Part shown: positions 1 to 9,430 of the stretch, piece after piece
Layout of the letters: the number at the start of each line of letters is the position of its first letter
Numbering within the stretch: position 1 is the first letter of the stretch
Source of the DNA: Hydrogenibacillus sp.
GTDB lineage: Bacteria > Bacillota > Bacilli > Thermicanales > DSM-22653
Length of the DNA stretch: 64,000 nt
Direction of reading: 5' to 3'
Assembly (NCBI GenBank): GCA_014896255.1
Contig: JADBKT010000020.1
Span: 39,980-103,979, forward strand
Notes under the pieces: generated by a model
What the model was told of the DNA's origin: nothing
The model's database searches: none
The model's input: only the letters and a program-made list of their open reading frames with translations
Made by a program: the position numbers and the translations under genes

Positions 1-50
1 GTCCCGTCGGCACGAACGACGTCCGCGGGATGGGCGAACGGAGGGGCAGG

Positions 51-1250
51 ATGATGATGAGGCGTGATCGGTGGGGCGCGTACGCCGTCATTGAGCTCGA
101 CGCGTCGGGCGCGCCGGCGGATCGGTTTCTTGGGGAGATCGTCTCGAGCGGCATCGCCTTGTGGAACGTCGCCGTGCAGGACGGGCGCGTCCGATTGACC
201 GTTCGGGCGACGGACGTCCGTCGTCTGCGCCGACCGGCGCGGGCTTTTGGCGTGCGCTTTCGCGTCATCAAGCGCACGGGCGGTACGTTCGCGGTGCTGC
301 GCCTGCTCAAACGTCCGGGATTGATCATCGGCTTTTTTTTATTTCTGTTCATGTCGTACATGCTGTCGAACGTCGTCTGGACGGTCGAGGTGAGCGGCGT
401 CGACGGCGTTAAGGCCCAGGAAGCGTACGCCGCGGCGCAAAAGCTCGGTCTGGTGCGGGGCCGGTGGGCGCCGAACCTCCCCGACTTAAAAACGCTTGAG
501 GCGCGTTTTCTCGAACAGCTGCCGTGGGCCGCCTGGGTCGGCGTGCGGCGAGACGGGGCGATCGTGCGCATCTTCGTCGTCCCGTACAAGGTTCATGAAT
601 CCGCCGAGCCGCCCGGGCCGCAGCATCTCGTCGCCACGAAAAAAGCGGTCGTCGTCGACTACGTCGTCACCCGCGGCAGGCCGCTCGTCTTCCGGGGGAC
701 GCTCGTCCAACCGGGGCAGCTCGTCGTCTCCGGATTCGTCGGCCCGCCGGAGAACGCCAAGGCGATCGCCGCACAAGGGCATGTCTACGGAGAGGTGTGG
801 TATGACGTTCAGGTTACGGTCCCGCGCCGGCAGACGGTCGTCACCACCGAGGGCGAGAAAGGGACGCAGTATTTTCTGCGTTTCGGACAGCGGCGTTTGC
901 CCGTCTGGGGCTTCGAACGCGCTCCGGAAGGCGCACGGCATACGTCGACCCTGCGGACGTTCACCTTAGGCGGCTTCAGACTGCCCATGGCCCTCGAAAT
1001 CGTTCACTGGCAGGCGATCACCGAGGAGACGCTTGAACTCGACGATGCGGGGCTGCTCGAGGCGGCGCTCACGCTGGCGCGAGAAGCGCTTCGCCGCCAG
1101 GGCCGTGACGTCCGGGAAATTCGCTCGGAAAAGGTTTTGCAACAAACCGTCGAAGATGATAAAGTGTTGATGACGATCCACTTCGGGGTCGTCGAAGACA
1201 TCGCCCGACCGGAGCCGTTCGTTCCGGCTCCGGAAGGCGGTTCCGGATGA
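51..1250 (+). CDS. yqfD: Sporulation protein YqfD
   Basis: This is a 399-residue YqfD-family protein, made during sporulation and membrane-associated in Bacillus; its biochemical role is unknown. A hydrophobic segment at about residues 91-108 (rich in Phe and Leu) is the membrane anchor, followed by a large presumably extracytoplasmic domain. An in-frame ATG lies at 30, but GGAGGGG at 40-46 sits six bases before ATG 51, so 51 is the preferred start. It precedes phoH and pgpH, exactly as in Bacillus (yqfD-phoH-yqfF), which supports the name as much as the sequence does. Confidence 0.85.
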   Translation: MMMRRDRWGAYAVIELDASGAPADRFLGEIVSSGIALWNVAVQDGRVRLTVRATDVRRLRRPARAFGVRFRVIKRTGGTFAVLRLLKRPGLIIGFFLFLFMSYMLSNVVWTVEVSGVDGVKAQEAYAAAQKLGLVRGRWAPNLPDLKTLEARFLEQLPWAAWVGVRRDGAIVRIFVVPYKVHESAEPPGPQHLVATKKAVVVDYVVTRGRPLVFRGTLVQPGQLVVSGFVGPPENAKAIAAQGHVYGEVWYDVQVTVPRRQTVVTTEGEKGTQYFLRFGQRRLPVWGFERAPEGARHTSTLRTFTLGGFRLPMALEIVHWQAITEETLELDDAGLLEAALTLAREALRRQGRDVREIRSEKVLQQTVEDDKVLMTIHFGVVEDIARPEPFVPAPEGGSG

Positions 1251-1348
1251 CGGTCCGCCCGGGATGCCGCCCGACGGCGCTTCGGACGGACCGTGCCGAA
1301 GCGGCGGGATGGACAGATGGAACGGATAAAGGAGACGGATGCGGACGG

Positions 1349-2368
1349 ATGCCGACGGTGTCCAAAACGATGACCCTGGGAACGACCCATGAAGGGCAAC
1401 GGCTGTTCGGCCCACGCGACCGCTTTTTGAAAAAAATCGAGGCCGCCTATCCGGTGGCCATCCATTCGCGCGGCGAGGAGCTCGTCGTCGTCGGTGAAGA
1501 ACGCGCGGCGGAGGCCGTCATGCGCTTGCTGGACGTTTTGCTCACCTTGATTCGCCGCAAGCAGCTGATCAGCGAAACGGATCTCGACTACGCCATTCGG
1601 TTGAACGAAGAGGGCGACGTCTATCAATTGCTCGACCTGTATGACGACATCATCGCCCGCACCGTGCGTGGACATGCCGTGCGCGCGAAAACGCTGGGAC
1701 AAAAGCACTACCTCTCGATGCTCAAGCAACGCGACGTCGTCTTTGTCATCGGTCCGGCGGGAACGGGGAAGACCTTTCTGGCCGTCGTCACCGCCGTCTT
1801 GGCGCTCAAAAATCAATCCGTGCGGCGCATCGTGCTCACCCGTCCGGCGGTAGAGGCCGGCGAGCGGCTCGGTTTTTTGCCCGGCGATTTGCAGGAAAAG
1901 GTCGACCCGTATCTTCGCCCGCTGTACGATGCGCTGTATGAGATGATGGGCTCCGAACAGGTGTCCCGGGCGATGGAGCGCGGACAGATCGAAATCGCGC
2001 CGCTCGCCTACATGCGCGGCCGGACGTTGGATGCGGCGTTTGTCATCCTCGATGAGGCGCAAAACACGACGCCGGAGCAGATGAAAATGTTTCTCACGCG
2101 CCTCGGCGAAGGGTCGAAGATGGTCATCACCGGCGATCTGACGCAGATCGACCTGCCTTCCGGGCAGAAGTCCGGCCTTCGCGACGCCTGGGAGACGCTC
2201 CGGGAGGTCGAGGAGATCGGTTTCGTGGAGCTTGCGGGGTCGGACGTCGTCCGCCATCATCTGGTCCAAAAGATCGTCGAGGCTTACGAACAAAAGGCGC
2301 AGCGAGAAAAAGGCGAACGCACGATCAAGGGGGGGCGACCGCCGGCGGAGGTGCATCGGCGTGCGTGA
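1349..2368 (+). CDS. phoH: PhoH-like ATPase
   Basis: About 339 residues, with a P-loop NTPase core: Walker A GPAGTGKT at about residues 135-142 and Walker B FVILDEAQN at about 231-239. The N-terminal portion resembles the small nucleic-acid-binding region typical of Firmicute PhoH. The molecular function is uncertain, possibly RNA-associated ATP hydrolysis, and it is usually co-transcribed with ybeY and era as here. The open frame extends up to 1247, overlapping yqfD, but homologs begin near the ATG at 1349, downstream of AAAGGAG at 1328-1334. The spacing of that site is long, so the start is only moderately certain. The end overlaps pgpH by 8 bases. Confidence 0.9.
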   Translation: MPTVSKTMTLGTTHEGQRLFGPRDRFLKKIEAAYPVAIHSRGEELVVVGEERAAEAVMRLLDVLLTLIRRKQLISETDLDYAIRLNEEGDVYQLLDLYDDIIARTVRGHAVRAKTLGQKHYLSMLKQRDVVFVIGPAGTGKTFLAVVTAVLALKNQSVRRIVLTRPAVEAGERLGFLPGDLQEKVDPYLRPLYDALYEMMGSEQVSRAMERGQIEIAPLAYMRGRTLDAAFVILDEAQNTTPEQMKMFLTRLGEGSKMVITGDLTQIDLPSGQKSGLRDAWETLREVEEIGFVELAGSDVVRHHLVQKIVEAYEQKAQREKGERTIKGGRPPAEVHRRA

Positions 2369-4607
2369 CGGCAACGATGCTTCGGTGAAGGGGTGGCGGG
2401 CGGCGAGCGTTTGGCGCGCATGGTCGGACGGCCGGGAAAGGCCGTTTGTGCGCCGCTTGGGCGTCCTGATGCTCGGCGTGTTGCTCTTTATGCTGTTGAA
2501 GGATACGGTGATTCCGCAAAGTTTTCATGATCTTACGATCGGCAGCCGATCCGCCGAGCGCATCTATGCGCCGAAAACGGTGCTCGACACGAAGGCGACG
2601 GAGCGGGCGCGGCAAGAGGCGATGAACAATGTCCCCGACGTGTACAAAGTCGACGATTCGGTGACGCGGATGCAGCTCGCCAACCTGGATCGCATTTTTT
2701 CCGACATCATCGTCGTCGACGGCGATGAGGCGCTGTCGAGAGACGAACGGATCGAGCGGCTGAAGCGGGTGATCCCGTATCAGTTGAGCGACCCGGCGTA
2801 CGCCACGCTCGCCGCGACGCCTCCGGAGACGCTGCGGACGATTCAGTATTGGACCAAATCGATCGTCGAGAGCATCATGCAAGGCGGCGTCAGCGAGAAA
2901 GATCTGGAGGCCGCCCGGACGAAGGTCAACGAACAGCTGATCTTGGCCGAGCTTTCGGCGCCAAACCGGCTCGTCATCCAGGAACTCGCCCGCCACAGCA
3001 TCGTCCCGAACATGAAGCTCGATCGAGAGAAGACGGACGAGAACAAAAAAGCTGCGGCCGACGCCGTGGAGCCGATCTACATCTACGAAGGCGACATCGT
3101 GCTCGACTACAACCAGGTCGTCAACGCCGAGGTGCTGCGCAAGCTGGAACTGCTCGGTCTGATGCAGACGGACAAGACGCGGCCGTATGCCGGGCTGGCG
3201 CTGTTGATCGCCTTCGGCATGGGCACGTTGGACGTCTACTTCGCGCGCGGGCGGCCGTTTGTCGAGCAGACGGGCATCAAACCCGTGCTGATGTGGATGC
3301 TTCTGTTTGCCTTCGGGCTGGTGACGGTCAAGGGGTTCGCTTTGTTTGCCCTGGGGACGTGGCGCGACGGGCTGTATCTCGTGCCGTTCGCTTTTGCCCC
3401 GATCATCGCCGCCATCCTGCTCTCCGAATCGGCGGCTTACGTGTTGGCGCTCTATCTGGCCGTGGCGGCCGGCATCATGTTCAACGAGCGGATCGGCACG
3501 CTGCTCGATTTTCGAGCGTTTTTCTACGCCTTGGCAAGTCCGCTCGTGGGAACGTGGGCCATCTCCGGGATGCCTTCGCGGACGCGTATTTTGCGTGCCG
3601 GTTTCAGCGGGGCGCTGGGCAACGCGCTCGTCATCGCCGCGCTCGTGCTCATCGGCGGCGATGCGCTCGGCTGGCCGAGCGGGGTGCTGTTGGGGGCCGA
3701 GGCGGTATTCTCCGGCTTGGGGGCGGCGGTGCTCACGCTCGGTCTGATCCCGTTTTTTGAGGCGGCGTTCGGCATCTTGTCGCCGATCAAGCTCCTGGAA
3801 TTGTCGAACCCGAATCAACCGCTTTTGCGCAAGCTGCTCTTGGAGGCGCCGGGGACGTATCACCACAGCGTGATGGTCGCCAATTTGGCCGAGGCGGCGG
3901 CGGAGGCGATCGGCGCGGACGGGCTTCTCGCCCGTGTGGGGTCGTATTATCACGACATCGGCAAGACGAAGCGGCCGCGTTATTTCGTGGAAAACCAGAT
4001 GGGCGAGCAAAGCCCGCACGATCGGTTGACGCCTCAGCAAAGCCGGGACATCATCATCGATCACGTCTTCGACGGCGTGAAAATGCTCAGGGAAAAGCGT
4101 TTTCCGCAGGCGATCATCGACATTGCCGCCAGTCATCACGGGACGACGCTGATCAAATATTTTTACCACAAGGCGAAAGAGCGGAATCCGGAAGTACGAG
4201 AAGAAGACTACCGTTACCCGGGTCCGAAGCCGAAAACGAAAGAGGCGGCGATCGTCATGATCGCCGATACGGTCGAAGCGACGCTCCGGTCGATGAAAGA
4301 TCCGACGCCGCAGGCGATTCAGGCGCTGGTCGAGCGGACGATCAAGGAGAAGATCGAAGACGGGCAGTTCGATCTGTGCGATCTGACGATGCGCGAGCTG
4401 GATCGGGTCCGGGAAGCTTTGCTGGTGACGCTTTCCGGGACGTTTCACTCGCGGATCGAATATCCGGATGTGGACGGCACGGGTACGACCGGCAAGGATG
4501 CGGCCGCCGCCGCGACGCCATCTCCGGCGAGGCCGCCTGCGGCGGGAGATCCGGCCGCGGCGCCCGTTTCCGGCGGTGAGACCACGAAAGTCGAGGGATC
4601 GCGGTGA
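2361..4607 (+). CDS. pgpH: Cyclic-di-AMP phosphodiesterase PgpH (7TM-HD)
   Basis: 748-residue YqfF/PgpH protein that hydrolyses the second messenger c-di-AMP. One N-terminal membrane helix (about 33-50) is followed by an extracytoplasmic 7TMR-HDED-type domain (about 60-270), a seven-helix membrane block (about 276-470) and a cytoplasmic HD domain (about 495-650). The metal-binding HD motif is visible as YYHDIGK near residue 530, with YHHS about 30 residues before it. The Ala/Pro-rich C-terminal tail is not conserved. The start is a GTG at 2361, eight bases after a perfect GGAGGTG (2346-2352) inside phoH. The longer open frame upstream is only phoH read out of frame. The stop overlaps the ybeY start (GTGA). 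Confidence 0.93.
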   Translation: MRDGNDASVKGWRAASVWRAWSDGRERPFVRRLGVLMLGVLLFMLLKDTVIPQSFHDLTIGSRSAERIYAPKTVLDTKATERARQEAMNNVPDVYKVDDSVTRMQLANLDRIFSDIIVVDGDEALSRDERIERLKRVIPYQLSDPAYATLAATPPETLRTIQYWTKSIVESIMQGGVSEKDLEAARTKVNEQLILAELSAPNRLVIQELARHSIVPNMKLDREKTDENKKAAADAVEPIYIYEGDIVLDYNQVVNAEVLRKLELLGLMQTDKTRPYAGLALLIAFGMGTLDVYFARGRPFVEQTGIKPVLMWMLLFAFGLVTVKGFALFALGTWRDGLYLVPFAFAPIIAAILLSESAAYVLALYLAVAAGIMFNERIGTLLDFRAFFYALASPLVGTWAISGMPSRTRILRAGFSGALGNALVIAALVLIGGDALGWPSGVLLGAEAVFSGLGAAVLTLGLIPFFEAAFGILSPIKLLELSNPNQPLLRKLLLEAPGTYHHSVMVANLAEAAAEAIGADGLLARVGSYYHDIGKTKRPRYFVENQMGEQSPHDRLTPQQSRDIIIDHVFDGVKMLREKRFPQAIIDIAASHHGTTLIKYFYHKAKERNPEVREEDYRYPGPKPKTKEAAIVMIADTVEATLRSMKDPTPQAIQALVERTIKEKIEDGQFDLCDLTMRELDRVREALLVTLSGTFHSRIEYPDVDGTGTTGKDAAAAATPSPARPPAAGDPAAAPVSGGETTKVEGSR

Positions 4608-5041
4608 GTCTTACGATCGACATCGATTATCGCGACACGGATTTTCGCCTGGACGCGGCGGGAGCGCGCCTGCTCCAGGCGCTTTTTGAGCGCGCTCTGG
4701 CGTCGGAGGGACGACCGATCGAGGGGGAAGTATCGGTGCTGTTCGTCGGCGACGCGGAAATTCGTCGGTTGAATCGCGAGTTTCGCAACGTGGACCGGCC
4801 GACGGACGTGCTCAGTTTTCCGCTGGACGAGCCCGGGATGCTGGGCGACATCGTCATCAGCATCCCGCGCGCCCGGGCGCAAGCGGAAGAATACGGTCAT
4901 TCGTTCGAACGCGAGCTTTATTTTTTGCTTGTACACGGTTTTTATCATTTGCTTGGCTACGACCACCGGACGGAAGCGGAGGAAAAGGCGATGTTCGCCA
5001 AACAGGAGGCGTTGCTTCAGGCGTTTCGCATCGTTCGCTGA
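4604..5041 (+). CDS. ybeY: Endoribonuclease YbeY (16S rRNA maturation)
   Basis: 145-residue single-domain zinc metalloprotein that acts in 16S rRNA 3'-end maturation and ribosome quality control. The zinc-binding signature HGFYHLLGYDH is at about residues 110-120, with its three histidines intact (family consensus HGxLHLxGYDH). Length and position between pgpH and dgkA match Bacillus yqfG. It starts at GTG 4604 inside the pgpH stop (four-base overlap), implying translational coupling. Confidence 0.95.
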   Translation: MSLTIDIDYRDTDFRLDAAGARLLQALFERALASEGRPIEGEVSVLFVGDAEIRRLNREFRNVDRPTDVLSFPLDEPGMLGDIVISIPRARAQAEEYGHSFERELYFLLVHGFYHLLGYDHRTEAEEKAMFAKQEALLQAFRIVR

Positions 5042-5074
5042 GCCGGTTCGGTCCGGCTTTGAGGGGGCCAAACG

Positions 5075-5755
5075 ATGTCGGAAGGACGACGGCTGATCCG
5101 AAGTTTCCGGAATGCGTTCGACGGGCTCTACGCGGCCTTTCACGACGAACACAACATGCGCATCCACGGCTGGGTGGCGCTGATGGCGCTGCTTTTGGCG
5201 GCTTGGCTCAAACTGCCCGTGTCGCGGTGGCTCATCGTCGGGGCGATGATTGTGTGGGTGTGGTCGGTCGAGCTCGTGAACACCGCCGTCGAACGGGCCG
5301 TCGACCACGGCGGGGAGCACCGCAGCGCGGCGGCCAAGACGGCCAAAGACGCCGCCAGCGCGGCTGTTTTCTTGTCTGCGCTGCTGAGCGTCTTGGTCGG
5401 GCTTTATGTGTTTTATACGCCGCTTACGCATGCGCTCATCGATCTCAAACGGACGAGCGCCGGTGATCCGCTTTGGCTCGCGGCGGCGGTCGGCTTTGCG
5501 GCGCTTTGTACGGCGGTCGGGATCATTCGGCCGCGCCTCGGCGTCGGCCCGGGAATGCTGTTCGGTTTTTCGGCGTTCCTCTTCTGGGCGTCTTGGTTTT
5601 CGCCGCTGGTTGTGCTAACATTTGTGCTACCACCGCTCCTCGGCGTGTTCGTCCGGCGGGGTTGGGGCTCCGTGGCGGCACTCGCCTGTTGGGGGGCGGC
5701 GTTCTCCGCCGTCGCCTGGGCATGGCCGGTCCTCGCGCGGCTTTGGGCTTCTTGA
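5075..5755 (+). CDS. dgkA: DgkA-type lipid kinase with extra C-terminal membrane domain
   Basis: Residues 1-120 are a DgkA-family domain: the signature ELVNTAVERAVD (family E-x-x-N-T-A-x-E) and three membrane helices are present. Gram-positive members phosphorylate undecaprenol and recycle the cell-wall carrier lipid. The protein is 226 residues against roughly 120-140 for typical members. The surplus C-terminal half (about 130-226) has three or four hydrophobic helices. Some relatives carry a PAP2 phosphatase there, but the PAP2 motifs (PSGH and the final SRxxxxxHxxxD) are not visible, so this could be a degenerate PAP2 domain or something else. The start at 5075 follows GAGGGGG. Confidence 0.85.
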   Translation: MSEGRRLIRSFRNAFDGLYAAFHDEHNMRIHGWVALMALLLAAWLKLPVSRWLIVGAMIVWVWSVELVNTAVERAVDHGGEHRSAAAKTAKDAASAAVFLSALLSVLVGLYVFYTPLTHALIDLKRTSAGDPLWLAAAVGFAALCTAVGIIRPRLGVGPGMLFGFSAFLFWASWFSPLVVLTFVLPPLLGVFVRRGWGSVAALACWGAAFSAVAWAWPVLARLWAS

Positions 5756-5858
5756 GGACTTGAGGACGCGTGGCCGGGCGTCGTCGTGCCGCTTGGTGTC
5801 GTCGGGACAAGCGGCGGATGAATGGAAACGGAGATGGCGATGAGATGCATGGTGAGCG

Positions 5859-6389
5859 ATGGATCGAGCGGGTGAACGGCCACCGATGACGAACGACAAC
5901 ACTGAGCATCGGCATGAGAACGCGTCGCCATCGGAAGCTGAGCGGTCGTTTGCCGAACCGGCGATGCCGGAGGAGCGCCTCGTCGCTTTGGCGAACGCGG
6001 CGCGACGGCGCGCATATGTGCCGTATTCGAACTTTGCCGTCGGGGCGGTCGTGGTGATGGAAGACGGCCGGGCGTACATCGGCGCGAACATCGAAAATGC
6101 CGCCTATCCGGCGTCCATCTGCGCGGAGCGGGTGGCGCTCACGAAGGCGGTCACGGAATCGACGAGCCCGCCGGCGGCCATATGCGTCGTCGCCGATACC
6201 GAGGCTCCGGTCACGCCGTGCGGCGTTTGTCGCCAGGTGATCGCCGAACTCTGCCCGCCTTCGATGCCCGTCTATCTCGGCACCACCTCCGGCGCTTGGG
6301 TGAAGACGACCGTCGAGCGGCTGCTCCCGGGTGCGTTCGGAAAGGGGGCGCTCTTCCGCCGTGACCGAGGCGATGCATCGCGGGCGTGA
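5859..6389 (+). CDS. cdd: Cytidine deaminase
   Basis: Homotetrameric-type zinc cytidine deaminase of pyrimidine salvage (cytidine/deoxycytidine to uridine/deoxyuridine plus ammonia). The zinc and catalytic motifs CAERVAL (catalytic Glu) and PCGVCRQV (two Cys ligands) are intact, and GANIENAAYP binds the nucleoside. The conserved domain begins near MPEERL (ATG 5964), so the 35 residues before it are extra. Starts at 5859, 5886 or 5964 are possible because none has a strong ribosome-binding site. The order dgkA-cdd-era is as in Bacillus. The 3' end overlaps era. Confidence 0.93.
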   Translation: MDRAGERPPMTNDNTEHRHENASPSEAERSFAEPAMPEERLVALANAARRRAYVPYSNFAVGAVVVMEDGRAYIGANIENAAYPASICAERVALTKAVTESTSPPAAICVVADTEAPVTPCGVCRQVIAELCPPSMPVYLGTTSGAWVKTTVERLLPGAFGKGALFRRDRGDASRA

Positions 6390-7287
6390 GGCGGCCGGTG
6401 AAGGGTTTAAGTCGGGCTTTGTGTCCATCATCGGGCGCCCGAACGTCGGCAAGTCGACGCTGCTCAACGCGCTTTTGAACGCCAAGGTGGCGATCGTCTC
6501 GCCGAAGCCGCAGACGACGCGCAACCGCATCCGCGGGGTGCTGACCGAAGCGCGCGGGCAAATCGTCTTTATCGATACGCCGGGCATTCACAAGCCGCGG
6601 ACGGTGCTCGGCGAGCGGATGGTGGGGTCGGCGCTTGGGACGCTTCGGGAAGTCGACGCCGTTTTGACGGTGATCGATGCGGAAGCCGGCATTCAAGAGG
6701 CCGACCGTATCGTCATCGCGCATATCCCGAAGAGCCTTAAGCGCGTGTATCTCATCCTGAACAAAATCGACCGCATTCACCCGGACCGCCTGCTCGTGCT
6801 CATCGACGAGGCCCGGACGCTTTTCGACTTTGCCGAATACATCCCGGTGTCGGCGACGGAGGGGATCAACGTTCACGCGATCCGCGACGTCCTGTTCCGC
6901 GACCTGCCGGAGGGGCCGCCGTACTATCCGCCGGAGATGAAGAGCGATCATCCGGAGACGTTTCTCGCGCAGGAGATCATCCGCGAGAAAATCCTTCACC
7001 TGACGCAGGAAGAGGTGCCGCATTCGGTCGCCGTCGTCGTCGAGTCTTGGGAAGAGAAGCCGAACGTGATCGTCGTCCGGGCGAACATCTACGTCGAGCG
7101 CGATTCGCAAAAAGGGATTTTGATCGGCAAAGGCGGACGGATGCTGGGGGAAATCGGCCGAAAGGCGCGCCTCGAGCTGGAAGCGCTCTTCGGCGCGAAG
7201 TTTTATCTGGAGCTGTGGGTCAAGGTGAAGGAAGATTGGCGCAACCGCCCGGGCATCCTTCAAGCGCTCGGTTACCGAGAGGAATGA
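6361..7287 (+). CDS. era: GTPase Era
   Basis: 308-residue 16S rRNA-binding GTPase needed for 30S assembly. G1 GRPNVGKST, G3 DTPG and G4 NKID are present, and the C-terminal KH domain shows GKGGRMLGEIGRKAR. Homologs align from FKSGFVSIIGRP, close to the proposed start. GTG 6361 (with AAGGGGG at 6342-6348) is preferred, and ATG 6373 is the alternative. It overlaps the cdd 3' end by 29 bases, so the two are probably translationally coupled. Confidence 0.95.
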   Translation: MTEAMHRGREAAGEGFKSGFVSIIGRPNVGKSTLLNALLNAKVAIVSPKPQTTRNRIRGVLTEARGQIVFIDTPGIHKPRTVLGERMVGSALGTLREVDAVLTVIDAEAGIQEADRIVIAHIPKSLKRVYLILNKIDRIHPDRLLVLIDEARTLFDFAEYIPVSATEGINVHAIRDVLFRDLPEGPPYYPPEMKSDHPETFLAQEIIREKILHLTQEEVPHSVAVVVESWEEKPNVIVVRANIYVERDSQKGILIGKGGRMLGEIGRKARLELEALFGAKFYLELWVKVKEDWRNRPGILQALGYREE

Positions 7288-7387
7288 CGATCTGCCAGCG
7301 ATTGCTTTGTATTTCCCCGGATGCCCGGGTCAGACTATGCGTGCCGCTGATCTGCCGCCGGGCGATCATCGAAGCCGGAGGGAGAAC

Positions 7388-7648
7388 ATGCAAAGGATGC
7401 GTCAACTATCGTGGAAGCTGTTCGAGCAGACGGGGTCTGTCGCATCGTATTTGCTCTACCGGCGTCTCGAGGACGAAAGGTCTGTGTCGTTGCCGCCGTC
7501 GATCCGGCTCGTCCTGGAAGAGTTCGCGACGCTTGACGCGGCGGACGACGTCCGGGGCGAAAGCGATGCGCTCGGGCGGGGCGATGAAGCGGCGGACGCC
7601 GACGAGACGGGGAAACGGCGTGGCGATGGAACGCGCTTCTTTTCTTAA
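7388..7648 (+). CDS. yqzL: YqzL family small protein
   Basis: 86-residue protein whose first 30 residues (LSWKLFEQTGSVASYLLYR) match the short YqzL family found between era and recO in Bacillus. Function is unknown. Bacillus YqzL is about 47 residues, so the acidic C-terminal 40 residues are an extension. The start at ATG 7388 is set by GGAGGGAG at 7377-7384. The open frame continues upstream to 7307 without a ribosome-binding site. The end overlaps recO. Confidence 0.75.
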   Translation: MQRMRQLSWKLFEQTGSVASYLLYRRLEDERSVSLPPSIRLVLEEFATLDAADDVRGESDALGRGDEAADADETGKRRGDGTRFFS

Positions 7649-8459
7649 TGCCGAAGGCATCGTCCTTCGGGCGATAAGCTACCGGGAAGCGGACGTCATC
7701 GCCACGCTGTATACGCGCGAGGCGGGAAGGATCGGCGTCATCGCCTATGGCGCCCGCAAGATGCGCTCGCGCCTTGGCCCACATGTGCAGCTTTTTCGCT
7801 TCGGTACATATGTCCTTCGGCGGAGCGGCGCGCTCTGGCGCCTCTCCCAGGCGGAAACGCTCCGCCCTTTTGCCTCTTTGCACGGTGATGTGATGCGCAC
7901 GGCGCAGGCGGCGGTGCTCGCCGAGTGGATGTTGGAAACGCAGGAAGAAGAAACCCCGGATCCGCTCCTTTTCGATCTTCTTTACTGGGCGCTCGCGCGG
8001 CTCGACGACGGAGATGACGCGGAAGTCGTCGTGCGCGCCTTTGAACTGCGGTTGCTCGCGCGCCTCGGATACGGGCCGGAGTGGCGACGTTGCGTGCGCT
8101 GCGGCGCAGAAAGCGAACGTTCGCATTTTTCGGCCGTCGAAGGCGGGGCGATCTGCCGCCGTTGCGCGCCGGCGGTGCCGGACGCCGAAGAAGTGCCGCG
8201 GGCGCTTATGATGTTCGTCCCGCGGCTTTTGACCGTCCCCCCGAACCGCCTGGGTCGGGTGATGCTGCACCCGCCGCAGCGGGAGGCGCTTCGCCGGGTG
8301 TTGGATCGTTTTGTCGCCCGTCACGTTCCCGTTCGCTTAAACGCTCGGCGGATGTTCGAAGCGCACGATGCCCTCGCTTTGGCGTCCCGATCGCTCGCCG
8401 AAGCGCGGCGGGCCCGAGGAGCAGAAAAGGAAGAGGATGCGGAAAGCCGCGAAAGGTAG
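7626..8459 (+). CDS. recO: DNA repair protein RecO
   Basis: 277-residue RecO, which with RecF/RecR loads RecA on SSB-coated single-stranded DNA. An N-terminal OB-fold ([15 protein letters not shown] onward) is followed by an alpha-helical domain and a four-Cys zinc site CVRCG...CRRC at about residues 155-180. The C-terminal tail is charged and of low complexity. Start at ATG 7626; GTG 7620 is equally possible. The open frame runs much further upstream through yqzL and era, but homology begins here. era-yqzL-recO-glyQ is the conserved Bacillales order. Confidence 0.92.
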   Translation: MERASFLNAEGIVLRAISYREADVIATLYTREAGRIGVIAYGARKMRSRLGPHVQLFRFGTYVLRRSGALWRLSQAETLRPFASLHGDVMRTAQAAVLAEWMLETQEEETPDPLLFDLLYWALARLDDGDDAEVVVRAFELRLLARLGYGPEWRRCVRCGAESERSHFSAVEGGAICRRCAPAVPDAEEVPRALMMFVPRLLTVPPNRLGRVMLHPPQREALRRVLDRFVARHVPVRLNARRMFEAHDALALASRSLAEARRARGAEKEEDAESRER

Positions 8460-8539
8460 ACAAACGTCGTCGGCCGCGAAAAGTCTCGTGGCGGAAACGA
8501 ACCGGCGGCGGCCGTTCGTCGTTCGAGGAGGGAAATGGT

Positions 8540-9430
8540 TTGTTGAATCCGGCGGCGTCGTTTCAAGATTTGGTGCTCGCATTGAAAATGTTTTGGGCCG
8601 AGCACGGCTGTCTCATCGCGGAGCCGTACGACATCGAAAAAGGCGCGGGGACGATGAACCCGCATACATTTTTACGGGCGCTCGGCCCAAAGCCGTGGCG
8701 CGTCGCCTACGTCGAGCCGTCGCGCCGGCCGGCCGACGGGCGTTTCGGGGAAAACCCCAACCGGCTGTACCAACATCATCAGTTTCAAGTGCTCATCAAG
8801 CCCTCTCCGGACGACATCATCGAGACGTATCTGAGCAGCCTGACGGCGCTCGGCATCGACCCGAAGCGGCACGACATCCGCTTCGTGGAAGACAACTGGG
8901 AATCGCCGACGCTCGGCGCCTGGGGCTTGGGCTGGGAAGTGTGGTTGGACGGGATGGAGGTGACGCAGTTTACATATTTCCAGCAGGTCGGCGGGTATGA
9001 TGTTCATCCGGTGTCCGTGGAGATCACCTACGGCCTCGAACGGCTGGCGTCATACCTGCAGGAGAAGGACAACGTCTTCGACATCGTCTACGCTCCGGGG
9101 ATCACGTATCGCGAGATCTTCCACCGGAATGAAGTCGAGCAATCGCGGTATGCGCTCGTGGAATGCGACCCCGATCGGTTGCGCGTCCTGTTTGACATCT
9201 ACGAGCGCGAGGCGTTCCGGTTGCTCGAGATCGGCCTTCCGCTTCCGGCATACGACTACGTCCTCAAGTGTTCGCATACTTTCAACCTGCTGGACGCCCG
9301 GGGAGCGATCAGCGTCGCCGATCGGGCGGCGTTCGTCGGCCGCGTGCGGAGGCTCGCCCGTGCGGTGGCCCAGGCTTATATGGAGGCGGAGACGGTCGAC
9401 GGCGCGCCGAAAGGGGGAGCGGAGGCGTGA
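8540..9430 (+). CDS. glyQ: Glycyl-tRNA synthetase alpha subunit
   Basis: 296-residue catalytic alpha subunit of the heterotetrameric bacterial GlyRS, which charges tRNA-Gly. Highly conserved blocks are evident: [45 protein letters not shown] and [19 protein letters not shown]. The start is a TTG at 8540 (a second TTG follows at 8543), seven bases after GGAGGG at 8527-8532. The longer open frame upstream is recO read out of frame. Its stop overlaps the glyS start by four bases, as expected for obligate partners. Confidence 0.95.
   Translation: MLNPAASFQDLVLALKMFWAEHGCLIAEPYDIEKGAGTMNPHTFLRALGPKPWRVAYVEPSRRPADGRFGENPNRLYQHHQFQVLIKPSPDDIIETYLSSLTALGIDPKRHDIRFVEDNWESPTLGAWGLGWEVWLDGMEVTQFTYFQQVGGYDVHPVSVEITYGLERLASYLQEKDNVFDIVYAPGITYREIFHRNEVEQSRYALVECDPDRLRVLFDIYEREAFRLLEIGLPLPAYDYVLKCSHTFNLLDARGAISVADRAAFVGRVRRLARAVAQAYMEAETVDGAPKGGAEA

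Noticed and set aside
1004..2374. 456-codon minus-strand frame opposite yqfD/phoH
   Set aside because: Antisense shadow of two conserved genes.
2325..4448. 707-codon open frame on the minus strand opposite pgpH
   Set aside because: It lies entirely antisense to the well-supported pgpH gene, is Arg/His/Asp-rich as expected of the GC-rich antisense frame, and shows no family motif.
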